From JAWSUT01 sp033549345 (GTDB taxonomy: Bacteria; Bacillota; Dethiobacteria; Dethiobacterales; Dethiobacteraceae), in assembly GCA_033549345.1 (NCBI GenBank), contig JAWSUT010000020.1, positions 1-61,127 on the forward strand: 61,127 bases of DNA. Direction: 5' to 3'. The notes under the pieces were generated by a model, which made no database searches, was not told the origin of the DNA, and saw nothing but the letters and a program-made list of their open reading frames with translations. Shown in pieces: positions 29,851-36,895 of the stretch (the first letter of the stretch is position 1; each line of letters starts with the position of its first letter). A program made the position numbers and the translations under genes.

Positions 29851-32006
29851 GAAAGCTTGTTTTGCTCATGCTCTTTACCGCTCTTGCAGCCGTTTTTGCC
29901 CTGAACCTGATTCAGTCGACAAGGCAGGAACTAAGCGCCACGGTGGACCGGTTTTTTTCTTTGGCAACGGGCGGCGAACCACAGGCAGCCGATATGCTCG
30001 CAGCCGATCCAAATGAGCAGGAAGCCCTTTTGGAGGCACTGGCGGTTCCGGGCCTGTTTAGCGTTGAAGACATCGGGCAAGCACAGTTCCACTCTCTTTC
30101 CCGTGCCTCGGTGCCGGTTCAACTCAAAGTAGGTAAAGACGGTATTCATCTTGTTCATGTGGAGCTCGAAAAAACTCAAGATGGCTGGTTAATCGGCTCA
30201 TTCCCACAGCTTGTTGCCGTCCCTGCGGCGATAATCGAAGAAATCCTGCCATCAGCTGCAGTATTTTTTTCAGCAGACGGTAACCGGTTTACTCTGGCCC
30301 GGAACAGCGTTAACGGTGAGTCAGAAATTAACGCAAACCAGGCAGGGCTTGTGGTGAGCATGGACGGGTCACTTGTGTATTTTGAACAGTTTGCCGCGAT
30401 CCCTATCAACAAGCTGCTGACCGTGACAGACGAGACCCTGGAAGGGGAAGAAGACGGTTTTTTTGACCTGGCAGATCATACGGCCTATTTCCGGCCCGGA
30501 CAAACCGGATTGGAAACAGCAAGCAAAGAAGACTTTATTGTGGGCATGAAAGATTTGGTCTTCTACACTAAAGACAGCAGGGTCAGGGCGGTGCTGCTGC
30601 CAAAAGATTTTGTACCTGAAACGGTCAGGGTTGTCCTAAACACCACAGGCTTTGGCGGTCTTGGCCACCGGGAAGTCAGACTGACGGCAGATACGCCGTT
30701 TGCCCTGACGGATAAAGTTGCCCAATCCACACAGCATATTCAGGCAGGTCAGACACTGACACTGACACTGACACTGACAGCCGACGGTGAGCGAATCCTG
30801 GCCCAGCTGCCTTCCGGTGAACGCCGCGAATTTATCAACCGTATATTTATCCTGCCTGAGGGCGGTAAGGTCCGGATAACATCTCTGCGGCGCGGCAGCC
30901 CTGCATTCACACCGTCTTATCACGGCCATCTTGAGGTACGGGCAGCGGGCGGTGAGCTGGCACTTGTTAACGAAGTCCCTCTGGAAGCTTATCTTTATTC
31001 TGTGGTTCCCAGTGAAATGCCTGTCTCTTTCGGGCTGGTCCCGCTGCAGGTTCAGGCGGTCGCCGCCCGCTCGTATGCAGCTGCATCCATCTACCGCAGC
31101 GGTTTCCGGCGCTACGCCGCCCACGTGGATGACAGTACAGCATCCCAGGTCTATAACAATGTCCCTGAATACCCTGTCAGCACACAGGCGGTAAATGACA
31201 CGGCAGGGATCATTCTGACATACGGCGGTGAAATTGCAGATACACGTTTCTTTTCCACATCAGCCGGTGTTACGGCAAACTTTGAGGAGGTCTGGCACGA
31301 GCGTGAAACCGGTGCTTTTCCCGGTACTCCCGTCCCTTACCTTACATCCCGCCCGCAGCTGCGCAGCGGTTCACTTCCGGACGTCTCCACGGAAGAAGGT
31401 GCGCGCAGCTTTTTCGGCAGTACGGCATGGGACAGCTTCGATACAATGTCGCCCTGGTTTCGCTGGGATGTGGAGATGAGCCGCACAGAGCTCGAAGCCG
31501 TCATTTCACGCTACCTGCCTGAACGCCAGAAGGCCCAGCCGGATTTTGTCCTGACGCAGGAAGGCAGCGGTTTTGTCTCCAGGGAGATCTCTGATAACCC
31601 TCTGGGAGAACTAACAGATCTGCGTGTCATCCACCGTGGCGGCGGGGGCAATGTGTATGAGCTGGAAATTACGGGTGAAAACGGTACCTACCGGTTGGTT
31701 AAAGAATACACCATCCGTTTTACACTCCGACCGGTCAGCATCGGTGGCGGCCGGGATATTCTTTTACAGCGTCACGATGGCTCTGACGTTAAGAATTATA
31801 TCATTCTGCCCAGTACCTTTATAGTTATGAATATCAACAGGGACAATACGGGCCGCATTACCACCGTCCGCTTTCTTGGCGGCGGCAACGGCCACGGCGT
31901 CGGGATGAGCCAGTGGGGCGTCAGGGGCCTGGCCGCAGACGGCCGTTCGTTTGCAGAAATTCTGGAACACTATTACCCCGGCAGCACAACGGCTAAAGCC
32001 TACTAA
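29847..32006 (+). CDS. SpoIID/LytB-domain protein, membrane-anchored
   Basis: This is a 719-residue protein with a membrane segment at about 4-25 ('VLLMLFTALAAVFALNLI'), a long extracytoplasmic region of unknown fold (about 30-350) and a C-terminal SpoIID domain. The domain has 'VPSEMPVSFGLVPLQVQAVA', 'ARSYAA', and ends 'NGHGVGMSQWGVRGLAADGR'. SpoIID-type proteins are lytic transglycosylases that cut glycan strands; SpoIID itself acts in engulfment, LytB-like members in sporulation or cell-wall turnover. GTG 29847 follows GGGGAGG and overlaps the kal stop, so the two are coupled. It is much longer than SpoIID, so it is a LytB-type paralogue. It contains a Thr-Leu repeat near residue 305. Confidence 0.88.
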   Translation: MRKLVLLMLFTALAAVFALNLIQSTRQELSATVDRFFSLATGGEPQAADMLAADPNEQEALLEALAVPGLFSVEDIGQAQFHSLSRASVPVQLKVGKDGIHLVHVELEKTQDGWLIGSFPQLVAVPAAIIEEILPSAAVFFSADGNRFTLARNSVNGESEINANQAGLVVSMDGSLVYFEQFAAIPINKLLTVTDETLEGEEDGFFDLADHTAYFRPGQTGLETASKEDFIVGMKDLVFYTKDSRVRAVLLPKDFVPETVRVVLNTTGFGGLGHREVRLTADTPFALTDKVAQSTQHIQAGQTLTLTLTLTADGERILAQLPSGERREFINRIFILPEGGKVRITSLRRGSPAFTPSYHGHLEVRAAGGELALVNEVPLEAYLYSVVPSEMPVSFGLVPLQVQAVAARSYAAASIYRSGFRRYAAHVDDSTASQVYNNVPEYPVSTQAVNDTAGIILTYGGEIADTRFFSTSAGVTANFEEVWHERETGAFPGTPVPYLTSRPQLRSGSLPDVSTEEGARSFFGSTAWDSFDTMSPWFRWDVEMSRTELEAVISRYLPERQKAQPDFVLTQEGSGFVSREISDNPLGELTDLRVIHRGGGGNVYELEITGENGTYRLVKEYTIRFTLRPVSIGGGRDILLQRHDGSDVKNYIILPSTFIVMNINRDNTGRITTVRFLGGGNGHGVGMSQWGVRGLAADGRSFAEILEHYYPGSTTAKAY
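30755..30778 (+). repeat. Hexanucleotide repeat (ACTGAC)4 in the SpoIID-like gene
   Basis: Four perfect copies of ACTGAC code for a Thr-Leu run within 'QTLTLTLTLTADG'. The unit is a multiple of three, so changes in copy number keep the frame and only lengthen or shorten the strand. Confidence 0.9.
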
Positions 32007-32046
32007 ATTTAAACCGCGCCCCCGGGGCGCGGTTTAAATATTTTGT
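32007..32046 (+). terminator. Strong terminator after the SpoIID-like gene
   Basis: A long palindrome (TTTAAACCGCGCC and its complement around CCCCGG) is followed by ATATTTTG on the plus strand. Confidence 0.85.
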
Positions 32047-32110
32047 TAAGGACTTAAATCACAGGCATACGGTATACTCTACTCAGGAACAACCTCCCTA
32101 TTCCCCTTCA

Positions 32111-32142
32111 GAAGGTCGTCTGCCGAGACGGCCTTTTATTTT
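32111..32142 (+). terminator. Second terminator-like hairpin
   Basis: AAGGTCGTCT-GCCG-AGACGGCCTT forms a stem with G-T pairs, followed by TTATTTTTG on the plus strand. It lies just before the end of asnB and probably blocks read-through into it. Confidence 0.6.
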
Positions 32143-32145
32143 TGC

Positions 32146-33978
32146 CTAAACGGTAAAATCGACCTGATATTCGCGCATCCATGCATTGAGCTGAATCATA
32201 TAGGCCAAAAGCTGCGGACCGCCCATCAACTGGCCAAACCAGGGAAAATTCGCGGATGCGCTATCTGACTGGGCAAACTGACGCAAAGCGGTACGGTTCA
32301 CAATTCTGTTAAGCGGTGCGTCTTTATCGTCAAGTATCGTCAGTACCCCGCTGCGGACAGCACCCAGATATGCGGGGTGATGGGTCTTGGGATAAGGGCT
32401 TTTCTTGCGTGTCAAAACCTCGTCGGGCACAATCCCCTTCATGGCCAGGCGCAGAATGCTCTTCTCCATTCCATTGTAGTGTTTCATGGACCAGGGAATG
32501 TTCCAGACGTATTCAACGATACGGTGGTCACAGAACGGTACACGGGCTTCCAGCCCCACCGCCATGCTCATTCTGTCCTTACGGTCAAGCAGCGTAGGCA
32601 TAAAACGGGTAATGTTCAGATAAAACATTTCACGCATCCGCGCCTCGCGCTTATTTTCCCCGGGCAGACGCGGCACTTCGTCAAGCGCTTCCCTGTAACG
32701 CCGGTAGAGGTATTTCTCCGGGTTTACCGCCTGCTCCAGTTCAGGCACAAACAGTTTCATGCGCTGCTTTGTGTTGCGGATCCAGGGAAAACCGGACGCA
32801 TTGAGTTCATCTTCCCGGGTAAACCAGGGATAGCCGCCAAAGACCTCGTCGGCACATTCACCGGAAAGAACAACAGTAACATCTTTTTTAACCTGCCTGC
32901 AAAACAGAAGCAGTGAGGAATCAACATCCGCCATTCCCGGCAGGTCCCTGGCATATGCCGCTTCTACCAGGGAATCGGCCAACTCGGCTGTCTCCAGCAA
33001 GATATAGTGATGGTCTGTGCCGACTTTATCCGCAACCAGCCTGACCCACGGCGCATCCGAGTTGGGCTGGAAGTCACTCTCCCGGAAATACTTATCGTTC
33101 TCCAGATAGTCCACTGAATAGGAATGAAGCGGACCAGCGCCGGCGGCAATCGCCGTAAGCGCACTGGAATCCAGTCCCCCTGAAAGAAAGGTAGCTACGG
33201 GAACATCTGCCACAAGCTGGCGCGCCACAGCATCCTGGACCAGGAAACGCACTTTCTCCACCGTGGTTTTCAGGTCATCGTTATGTGGTCTGCTGACGAG
33301 CGACCAATACGGTAATTCTCTGCCGGCCCCACCTTTTTCCACAGTCATGAAGTGGCCGGGCTTTAGCTCTCTGACTCCTTTGAACACGCCGTGACCCGGT
33401 GTCCGGGAAGGAGCCATAACAAGTACTTCGGCCAATCCTTCCGCATCCAACTCCGGTTTAACAGCCGGGTGAGCAAGCAGGGCCTTCAGTTCCGAGGCAA
33501 ACAAATACCTGCCGTCCTTTTCGGTATAAAACAGCGGCTTAACTCCCATTCTGTCTCTGGCTAAAAAAAGTTTCTCCCCCGGCTCTTCCCAGATGGCAAA
33601 GGCAAAGATGCCATTGAGTTTCCCCAGGCAATCCGCGCCCCATTCCATGTAGGCTGTCAGAAGAACTTCCGTATCCGAATGGCCCATGAAAGTATACCCG
33701 CACGCTGCCAGGTCGCGCCGGATCTCTTCTGTGTTATAGAGCTCACCGTTATAGATGATGGTATACGTATGTTCACCCCGCCTGCGGACCATGGGCTGTG
33801 CACCACCCTCCGGATCCACAACGGTCAGGCGCCGGTGGCCAAGAGCTGCATGCTTTGCAAGTTTAATCCCGCCTGCGTCAGGACCACGGTTATAGAGTGT
33901 CTCTTTCATTTTCTCAATGACTGTATTTTCCCTGGATACATCCCGGTGGTAATCTGTCCACCCTGCTATACCGCACAT
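32146..33978 (-). CDS. asnB: Asparagine synthase (glutamine-hydrolysing)
   Basis: It makes asparagine from aspartate, glutamine and ATP. The 610-residue protein opens with 'MCGIAGW', whose Cys2 is the glutaminase nucleophile after Met removal. The glutaminase domain covers about residues 2-200 ('YNGELYN', 'GHSDTEVLL'). The synthetase domain has the ATP-pyrophosphatase loop 'FLSGGLDSSALT' near residue 265. AGGGA precedes ATG 33978. It is divergent from yqeY, with a leader of about 200 bases that holds a terminator-like hairpin. Confidence 0.93.
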   Translation of the reverse strand: MCGIAGWTDYHRDVSRENTVIEKMKETLYNRGPDAGGIKLAKHAALGHRRLTVVDPEGGAQPMVRRRGEHTYTIIYNGELYNTEEIRRDLAACGYTFMGHSDTEVLLTAYMEWGADCLGKLNGIFAFAIWEEPGEKLFLARDRMGVKPLFYTEKDGRYLFASELKALLAHPAVKPELDAEGLAEVLVMAPSRTPGHGVFKGVRELKPGHFMTVEKGGAGRELPYWSLVSRPHNDDLKTTVEKVRFLVQDAVARQLVADVPVATFLSGGLDSSALTAIAAGAGPLHSYSVDYLENDKYFRESDFQPNSDAPWVRLVADKVGTDHHYILLETAELADSLVEAAYARDLPGMADVDSSLLLFCRQVKKDVTVVLSGECADEVFGGYPWFTREDELNASGFPWIRNTKQRMKLFVPELEQAVNPEKYLYRRYREALDEVPRLPGENKREARMREMFYLNITRFMPTLLDRKDRMSMAVGLEARVPFCDHRIVEYVWNIPWSMKHYNGMEKSILRLAMKGIVPDEVLTRKKSPYPKTHHPAYLGAVRSGVLTILDDKDAPLNRIVNRTALRQFAQSDSASANFPWFGQLMGGPQLLAYMIQLNAWMREYQVDFTV

Positions 33979-34000
33979 TACAATCCCTCCATATGTTTAG

Positions 34001-34033
34001 AAAATATAAAAAGCGTCCAGATATGCTGGACGC
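34001..34033 (-). terminator. Terminator-like hairpin in the asnB leader
   Basis: GCGTCCAG/CTGGACGC forms an eight-base-pair stem followed on the minus strand by TTTTTATATTTT, 22 bases before the asnB start codon. It is placed to act as an attenuator. Confidence 0.6.
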
Positions 34034-34039
34034 CGTTGT

Positions 34040-34100
34040 CCCCGGTCACCCGGATATATTCTCAGTATATGAATCTTCGGGTAAGTGGTGACTGCGTAAG
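34040..34100. promoter_or_regulatory. Possible structured segment in the asnB/yqeY intergenic region
   Basis: GTCACC (34045-34050) can pair with GGTGAC (34087-34092), while ACCCG (34048-34052) can pair with CGGGT (34078-34082). The two share bases and therefore exclude each other. The terminator-like hairpin of asnB lies next to it. I do not recognise a T-box or known riboswitch; the role is unknown and the strand is uncertain. Confidence 0.3.
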
Positions 34101-34120
34101 AAAGTTAAAAACCGCTGCAT

Positions 34121-34149
34121 TTGATTTTCCAGGTTTCAGGCAATATAAT
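34121..34149 (+). promoter_or_regulatory. Sigma-A promoter of yqeY
   Basis: TTGATT is followed after 17 bases by TATAAT on the plus strand, 40 bases before the yqeY start. Confidence 0.8.
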
Positions 34150-34189
34150 AACGTAATGAGAAGAATAATTTACCAGGGGGTTAAAGATC

Positions 34190-34630
34190 ATGCTGACAAC
34201 AATCCAAAACGACATGAAGCAGGCCTTAAAGTCCGGCGAAAAGCTCCGCCTCAGCACATTGCGAATGCTGGTTTCCGCCCTTAAGAATGAAAGCATCGAA
34301 AAGCGCCAGGAACTCACCACAGAAGAAGTCCTGACCGTAGTGCAGCGGGAAGTCAAGCAGCGCCGCAACGCCATGGAAGAATACAAAAAAGGTAACCGGG
34401 ACGATTTGGTCAGCCAGGCCGAAGCAGAAATCGCCATTCTTGAAGCTTACCTGCCAAAACAGTTAAGCGATGACGAACTGGAGGCGATTGTCAGACAAAC
34501 CATGGCAGAAGTTAATGTCACCTCTCCCAAAGAGATGGGTAAACTAATGGGTAAACTTATGCCGCAGGTCAAAGGTAAAGCAGACGGAACACGGGTGCAG
34601 GCCACAGTGAAAAGACTACTGGCAGAATGA
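34190..34630 (+). CDS. yqeY: GatB/YqeY domain protein
   Basis: The 146-residue helical protein ('MLTTIQNDMKQALKSGEKLR', 'RLSTLRMLVSALKNE', 'YLPKQLSDDEL') matches YqeY, which has the tail domain of the GatB amidotransferase subunit. This domain binds tRNA; the stand-alone protein's role is not clear. In many Firmicutes it follows rpsU; here it stands alone behind its own promoter and is followed by a REP-like palindrome. AGGGGG precedes ATG 34190. Confidence 0.9.
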   Translation: MLTTIQNDMKQALKSGEKLRLSTLRMLVSALKNESIEKRQELTTEEVLTVVQREVKQRRNAMEEYKKGNRDDLVSQAEAEIAILEAYLPKQLSDDELEAIVRQTMAEVNVTSPKEMGKLMGKLMPQVKGKADGTRVQATVKRLLAE

Positions 34631-34634
34631 ATAG

Positions 34635-34664
34635 TGTGACAATGGGCCCGTCCCCACTGTCACA
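34635..34664. repeat. REP-like palindrome downstream of yqeY
   Basis: TGTGACA and TGTCACA flank an interior TGGGCCCGTCCCCA, giving a long imperfect stem. There is no T-run, so it is unlikely to be a plain terminator. The GACA...GGGGAC/TGTC wording resembles repeated palindromes mobilised by Y1/TnpA_REP transposases and also the larger repeat at 35729. Confidence 0.45.
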
Positions 34665-34707
34665 TCCGGGATTGATCAATGTTCACAAAAAATTCACAAT
34701 CTACTAC

Positions 34708-34736
34708 TAGACGTAAGAACCCACCCCCCGTATAAT
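34708..34736 (+). promoter_or_regulatory. Promoter of the small exported protein gene
   Basis: TAGACG is followed after 17 bases by TATAAT, 24 bases before the ATG. The transcript leader is therefore very short. Confidence 0.65.
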
Positions 34737-34760
34737 AGAACTATGTGAAGGAGGGTGCAC

Positions 34761-35186
34761 ATGCAAAAGAAGAACTTGATTATCATATTTCTACTTGTTC
34801 TGGCTGCGGGCCTGTTTATCTATCCCCGCTTCACCGGTGGCGAAGAAGCTATAGGGATTTCAGAAGTCTCGGCGGAACCAAGCAAGTATCTTGGCGAGCT
34901 GGCATTGGCGGGAAAAGTGGGTACTGTCTACCCGGATGAGGGATATTTTGTGATGGTTGACGGCGGTGGTTGCTGTCAGATCCCTGCGATTGTCCCGTTC
35001 ACCGCCCAACAGCAAACTCAGCTTAAAGATTTGGGCGTTGACGCTCCGCTGTACACCGGCACCCTGCCGGCTGTTGGTCAGTTGGTCGAAACAACAGGCA
35101 CATTATCTCGTGAGGGTGCCAACTATATGTATGATGTGGAAACGGTTATAGTCAATGGAGAAGTCATCATCAGCAAAGCAAAGTAA
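34761..35186 (+). CDS. Membrane-anchored small protein, possible OB-fold
   Basis: The 141-residue protein has a membrane segment at about 5-20 ('NLIIIFLLVLAAGLFIY') and an exported domain. The domain has alternating beta-like stretches ('LGELALAGKVGTVYPDEGYF', 'GQLVETTGTLSREGANYMYD'), reminiscent of small OB-fold domains, and an unusual 'DGGGCCQIP'. I know no family for it. ATG 34761 is chosen over GTG 34755 because AAGGAGGG lies upstream and the GTG is within it. Its stop codon lies in a pentanucleotide repeat. Confidence 0.6.
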   Translation: MQKKNLIIIFLLVLAAGLFIYPRFTGGEEAIGISEVSAEPSKYLGELALAGKVGTVYPDEGYFVMVDGGGCCQIPAIVPFTAQQQTQLKDLGVDAPLYTGTLPAVGQLVETTGTLSREGANYMYDVETVIVNGEVIISKAK

Positions 35187-35235
35187 GTAAAGCAAAGTAA
35201 AGTAAAGCAAAGTAAAGTAAAGTAAAGTAAAGCAA
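35172..35235 (+). repeat. Pentanucleotide tandem repeat (AGTAA/AGCAA)
   Basis: About 13 units of AGTAA or AGCAA run from the last codons of the exported-protein gene to the terminator, with one four-base unit near the start. The gene's stop codon is within the second to third unit. A five-base unit would shift the frame if copy number changed near the end of the gene, but TAA occurs in most units, so only the last few residues would vary. Confidence 0.9.
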
Positions 35236-35262
35236 AAAGCCGGGAATTTCCCGGCTTTATTC
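35236..35262. terminator. Terminator shared by convergent genes
   Basis: AAAGCCGGGAA and TTCCCGGCTTT form an 11-base-pair palindrome. On the minus strand it is followed by TTTTTGC, and it overlaps the end of the DUF134 gene. It should stop both the exported-protein and the DUF134 transcripts. Confidence 0.75.
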
Positions 35263-35634
35263 TTTACCCTGCCTGAGGTGGCCTTTGGCCCCCCCGCACT
35301 TCGGGCAGTGTGCCTCAGCTTCGCAAGGTCCGTGATGCGGCATGGCAAAACAGTAATTGCCGCCTTCAACCCGGATGGCCTTGCCGTCAATCAGTGCTTC
35401 GGCCAGCTTGGCGCGGGCGCCGGCGAGAATACGCTGAAATGTCGGGCGGGACACCTGCATGCGCTCTGCGCATTCCTCCTGTTCCAGCCCTTCCTTGTCC
35501 TTTAAGCGTACGGCTTCCAGCTCTTCCACGCTGAGCACCAATTCCTGCAGTTCATGTTTGGGAATCCCTGCCGGCTTAAAATATTTTACCTGTGGTTCAA
35601 ACTCCACCCGTCTGCATTTTGGCGGTCTAGGCAT
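35257..35634 (-). CDS. DUF134 family DNA-binding protein
   Basis: The 125-residue protein starts 'MPRPPKCRRVEFEPQVKYFK', contains a sigma-factor-like helix-turn-helix ('EQEECAERMQVSRPTFQRIL', about 55-75) and ends in 'CPKCGG' and other His/Cys residues that could bind metal. DUF134 members often neighbour NifB/NifX- or Mrp-like iron-sulfur genes; none is here. ATG 35634 is chosen because CAGGAGG lies upstream; a longer in-frame form adds a hydrophobic stretch without a ribosome site. A regulator role is inferred. Confidence 0.8.
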   Translation of the reverse strand: MPRPPKCRRVEFEPQVKYFKPAGIPKHELQELVLSVEELEAVRLKDKEGLEQEECAERMQVSRPTFQRILAGARAKLAEALIDGKAIRVEGGNYCFAMPHHGPCEAEAHCPKCGGAKGHLRQGKE

Positions 35635-35705
35635 GTTTTCCTCCTGATTAAGGCATATGTTCATTACTATTGTAACGGGCAGTGCAAGCAGTGTCAAATA
35701 CAAAA

Positions 35706-35728
35706 GAGGCGCGCCATACGGCGCGCTT
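35706..35728 (-). terminator. Terminator of the sleB transcript
   Basis: GCGCGCC-ATAC-GGCGCGC forms a GC-rich stem, followed on the minus strand by CTCTTTTGT. It sits just beyond the REP-like repeat, 106 bases past the sleB stop. Confidence 0.55.
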
Positions 35729-35825
35729 TGGGACAAGGGGACAGGTTATTTGTCCCACATCTCTTACGTTTTTTAATAATCTGCTGGTAACTTATTTGGG
35801 ACAAATAACCTGTCCCCTTGTCCCA
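35729..35825. repeat. REP-like inverted-repeat pair (29-bp arms)
   Basis: Two perfect 29-base copies in opposite orientation (35729-35757 and 35797-35825; core GGGACAAGGGGACAGG and its complement) flank 39 bases. Each copy is itself an imperfect palindrome (GGGACAA...TTGTCCC). No gene is inside. The arrangement resembles repetitive extragenic palindrome pairs moved by Y1/TnpA_REP transposases. A transposase is not in this window. Confidence 0.75.
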
Positions 35826-35834
35826 GCTTTGCTG

Positions 35835-36563
35835 CTACCTGAAAAATACATGCGATCCGATACTGGTAACAACGGGTTGTTGACGGACCCATTGATTGCT
35901 TGTTTTGCTCGGATTGTAAAATCCGGTAGCACCTCCGGTAGGATCATTGCCGGCCAGTGCCTCCTGTATTGCTCTTTTGGCACTTTCGCCTGCCGGACGG
36001 TTAATACGCCCGTCAAGCACAGGGCTGTACTGGTATTTACCGCTGACAACCTGATAAACCACACCGCTCATTGTATCAGGGTAGCGTTCGCTGCGAATCC
36101 GGTTGAGGATCGTGGCTGCAACAGCCACCTGGCCTGTGAAGGATTCCCCTTCCGCTTCGGCATGTACAATCCGTGCGAACAGGTCAAGTTCGGCGGCTGT
36201 GAAGTTGAATTCCGCAGCAGCCATGACCGCGGCAAATTCCCCATCCGTTTCCTCTGCAGCAAGCTCCTTAATCAGCCCGATTGTCTTGTCACCGGCAATC
36301 CCGTCTACCTGCAGTCCGTTTTCATCCTGGAACAAGAGCAGGCTGCCGTGGGTCAGCGGTCCGAAAACACCGTCAATGTAACCGTCGCGATAACCGAGGA
36401 TGTTTAAAAACTCCTGCAGCAAGGCTACATCATCTCCATTGACACCGATACGAAGATCACGGCTGCCAAAGGGGGCCGCCTCAGCGATCGGAGCCGCAAC
36501 AAGCATCACAGCTACAACCAACACAATTAAACGCAGAGCAAAATTCATTTTTTTCTTGCACAT
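35835..36563 (-). CDS. sleB: SleB-type spore cortex-lytic cell-wall hydrolase
   Basis: The 242-residue protein has a signal peptide ('LIVLVVAVMLVAAPIAEA', about 12-29), an N-terminal peptidoglycan-binding repeat ('DVALLQEFLNILGYRDGYID', about 44-98) and a C-terminal SleB hydrolase domain with 'LFARIVHAEAEGESFTGQVA' (catalytic Glu candidates) and 'GATGFYNPSKTSNQW'. SleB-type enzymes cut spore cortex during germination as lytic transglycosylases. AAGGAGG precedes ATG 36563. The gene is under a c-di-AMP riboswitch and has a terminator-like hairpin about 110 bases downstream. Among SleB/CwlJ paralogues, the PG-binding domain favours SleB. Confidence 0.9.
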   Translation of the reverse strand: MCKKKMNFALRLIVLVVAVMLVAAPIAEAAPFGSRDLRIGVNGDDVALLQEFLNILGYRDGYIDGVFGPLTHGSLLLFQDENGLQVDGIAGDKTIGLIKELAAEETDGEFAAVMAAAEFNFTAAELDLFARIVHAEAEGESFTGQVAVAATILNRIRSERYPDTMSGVVYQVVSGKYQYSPVLDGRINRPAGESAKRAIQEALAGNDPTGGATGFYNPSKTSNQWVRQQPVVTSIGSHVFFR

Positions 36564-36579
36564 ACGTAGTCCTCCTTTT

Positions 36580-36704
36580 TGCCTCCGGGGTTAGCTGACG
36601 GGTTTGGGCAGGAAGTGCCCCTCTTTGTTAAAAGATTCACCCCTTAAAACATGTGTCCCCCGTACCCCTCTTAGAATTGAGGGGATTCGGCGAATAGTTA
36701 CGCA
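36580..36704 (-). promoter_or_regulatory. c-di-AMP riboswitch (ydaO/yuaA class) before sleB
   Basis: The transcript contains the segments that mark the ydaO class: a CGCCGAATCCCC start, AAGGGGTGAATC in the middle, and the 3' block CCGTCAGCTAACCCCGGAGG ending ten bases before the ribosome-site region. It sits directly before a wall hydrolase, the commonest target of this class, which usually turns off when c-di-AMP is high. A separate terminator hairpin is not clear. The sequence match is from recalled consensus, not a covariance search. Confidence 0.8.
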
Positions 36705-36710
36705 CGTGCC

Positions 36711-36739
36711 ATTATAACGTATTATGTAAACCAGGGCAA
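36711..36739 (-). promoter_or_regulatory. Sigma-A promoter of the sleB riboswitch transcript
   Basis: On the minus strand TTGCCC is followed after 17 bases by a perfect TATAAT, placing the start just before the riboswitch. GGGCACTTCC immediately upstream (36741-36750) is the exact complement of a segment inside the riboswitch (36611-36620). Confidence 0.65.
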
Positions 36740-36861
36740 CGGGCACTTCCCCTCTTTAGCCGCGGACAGGCTCTCTCCCTTTGTCCTAAAGGGGATTGCA
36801 TCAGGAAGTTACAGCTATGCGGCCCTATCCTGCCTGTTCCTCCTCATTGGAATAAAAAAAC

Positions 36862-36887
36862 TAAAAAAAAAGACACCGGATGTGTCC
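36862..36887 (-). terminator. Terminator after the YraN gene
   Basis: GACAC/GTGTC stem followed on the minus strand by nine T. It ends the long ribosomal-protein/rnhB transcript. Between it and the sleB promoter (36751-36861) I see no gene. Confidence 0.75.
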
Positions 36888-36895
36888 TTTCTACC

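Noticed and set aside
33979..34189. T-box leader for asnB
   Set aside because: The T-box sequence and stem I features are missing and the region is too short; only a hairpin with a T-run is certain.
35172..35235. CRISPR or direct-repeat array
   Set aside because: The units are five bases with no spacers; it is a simple tandem repeat.
35682..36407. Plus-strand frame of about 241 residues spanning the REP-like repeat
   Set aside because: Antisense to sleB and runs through a palindromic repeat; no support as a gene.
36740..36861. A second, partial c-di-AMP aptamer
   Set aside because: Only the ten-base GGGCACTTCC/AAAGAGGGG wording recurs, in inverted form; the conserved 3' block is absent.
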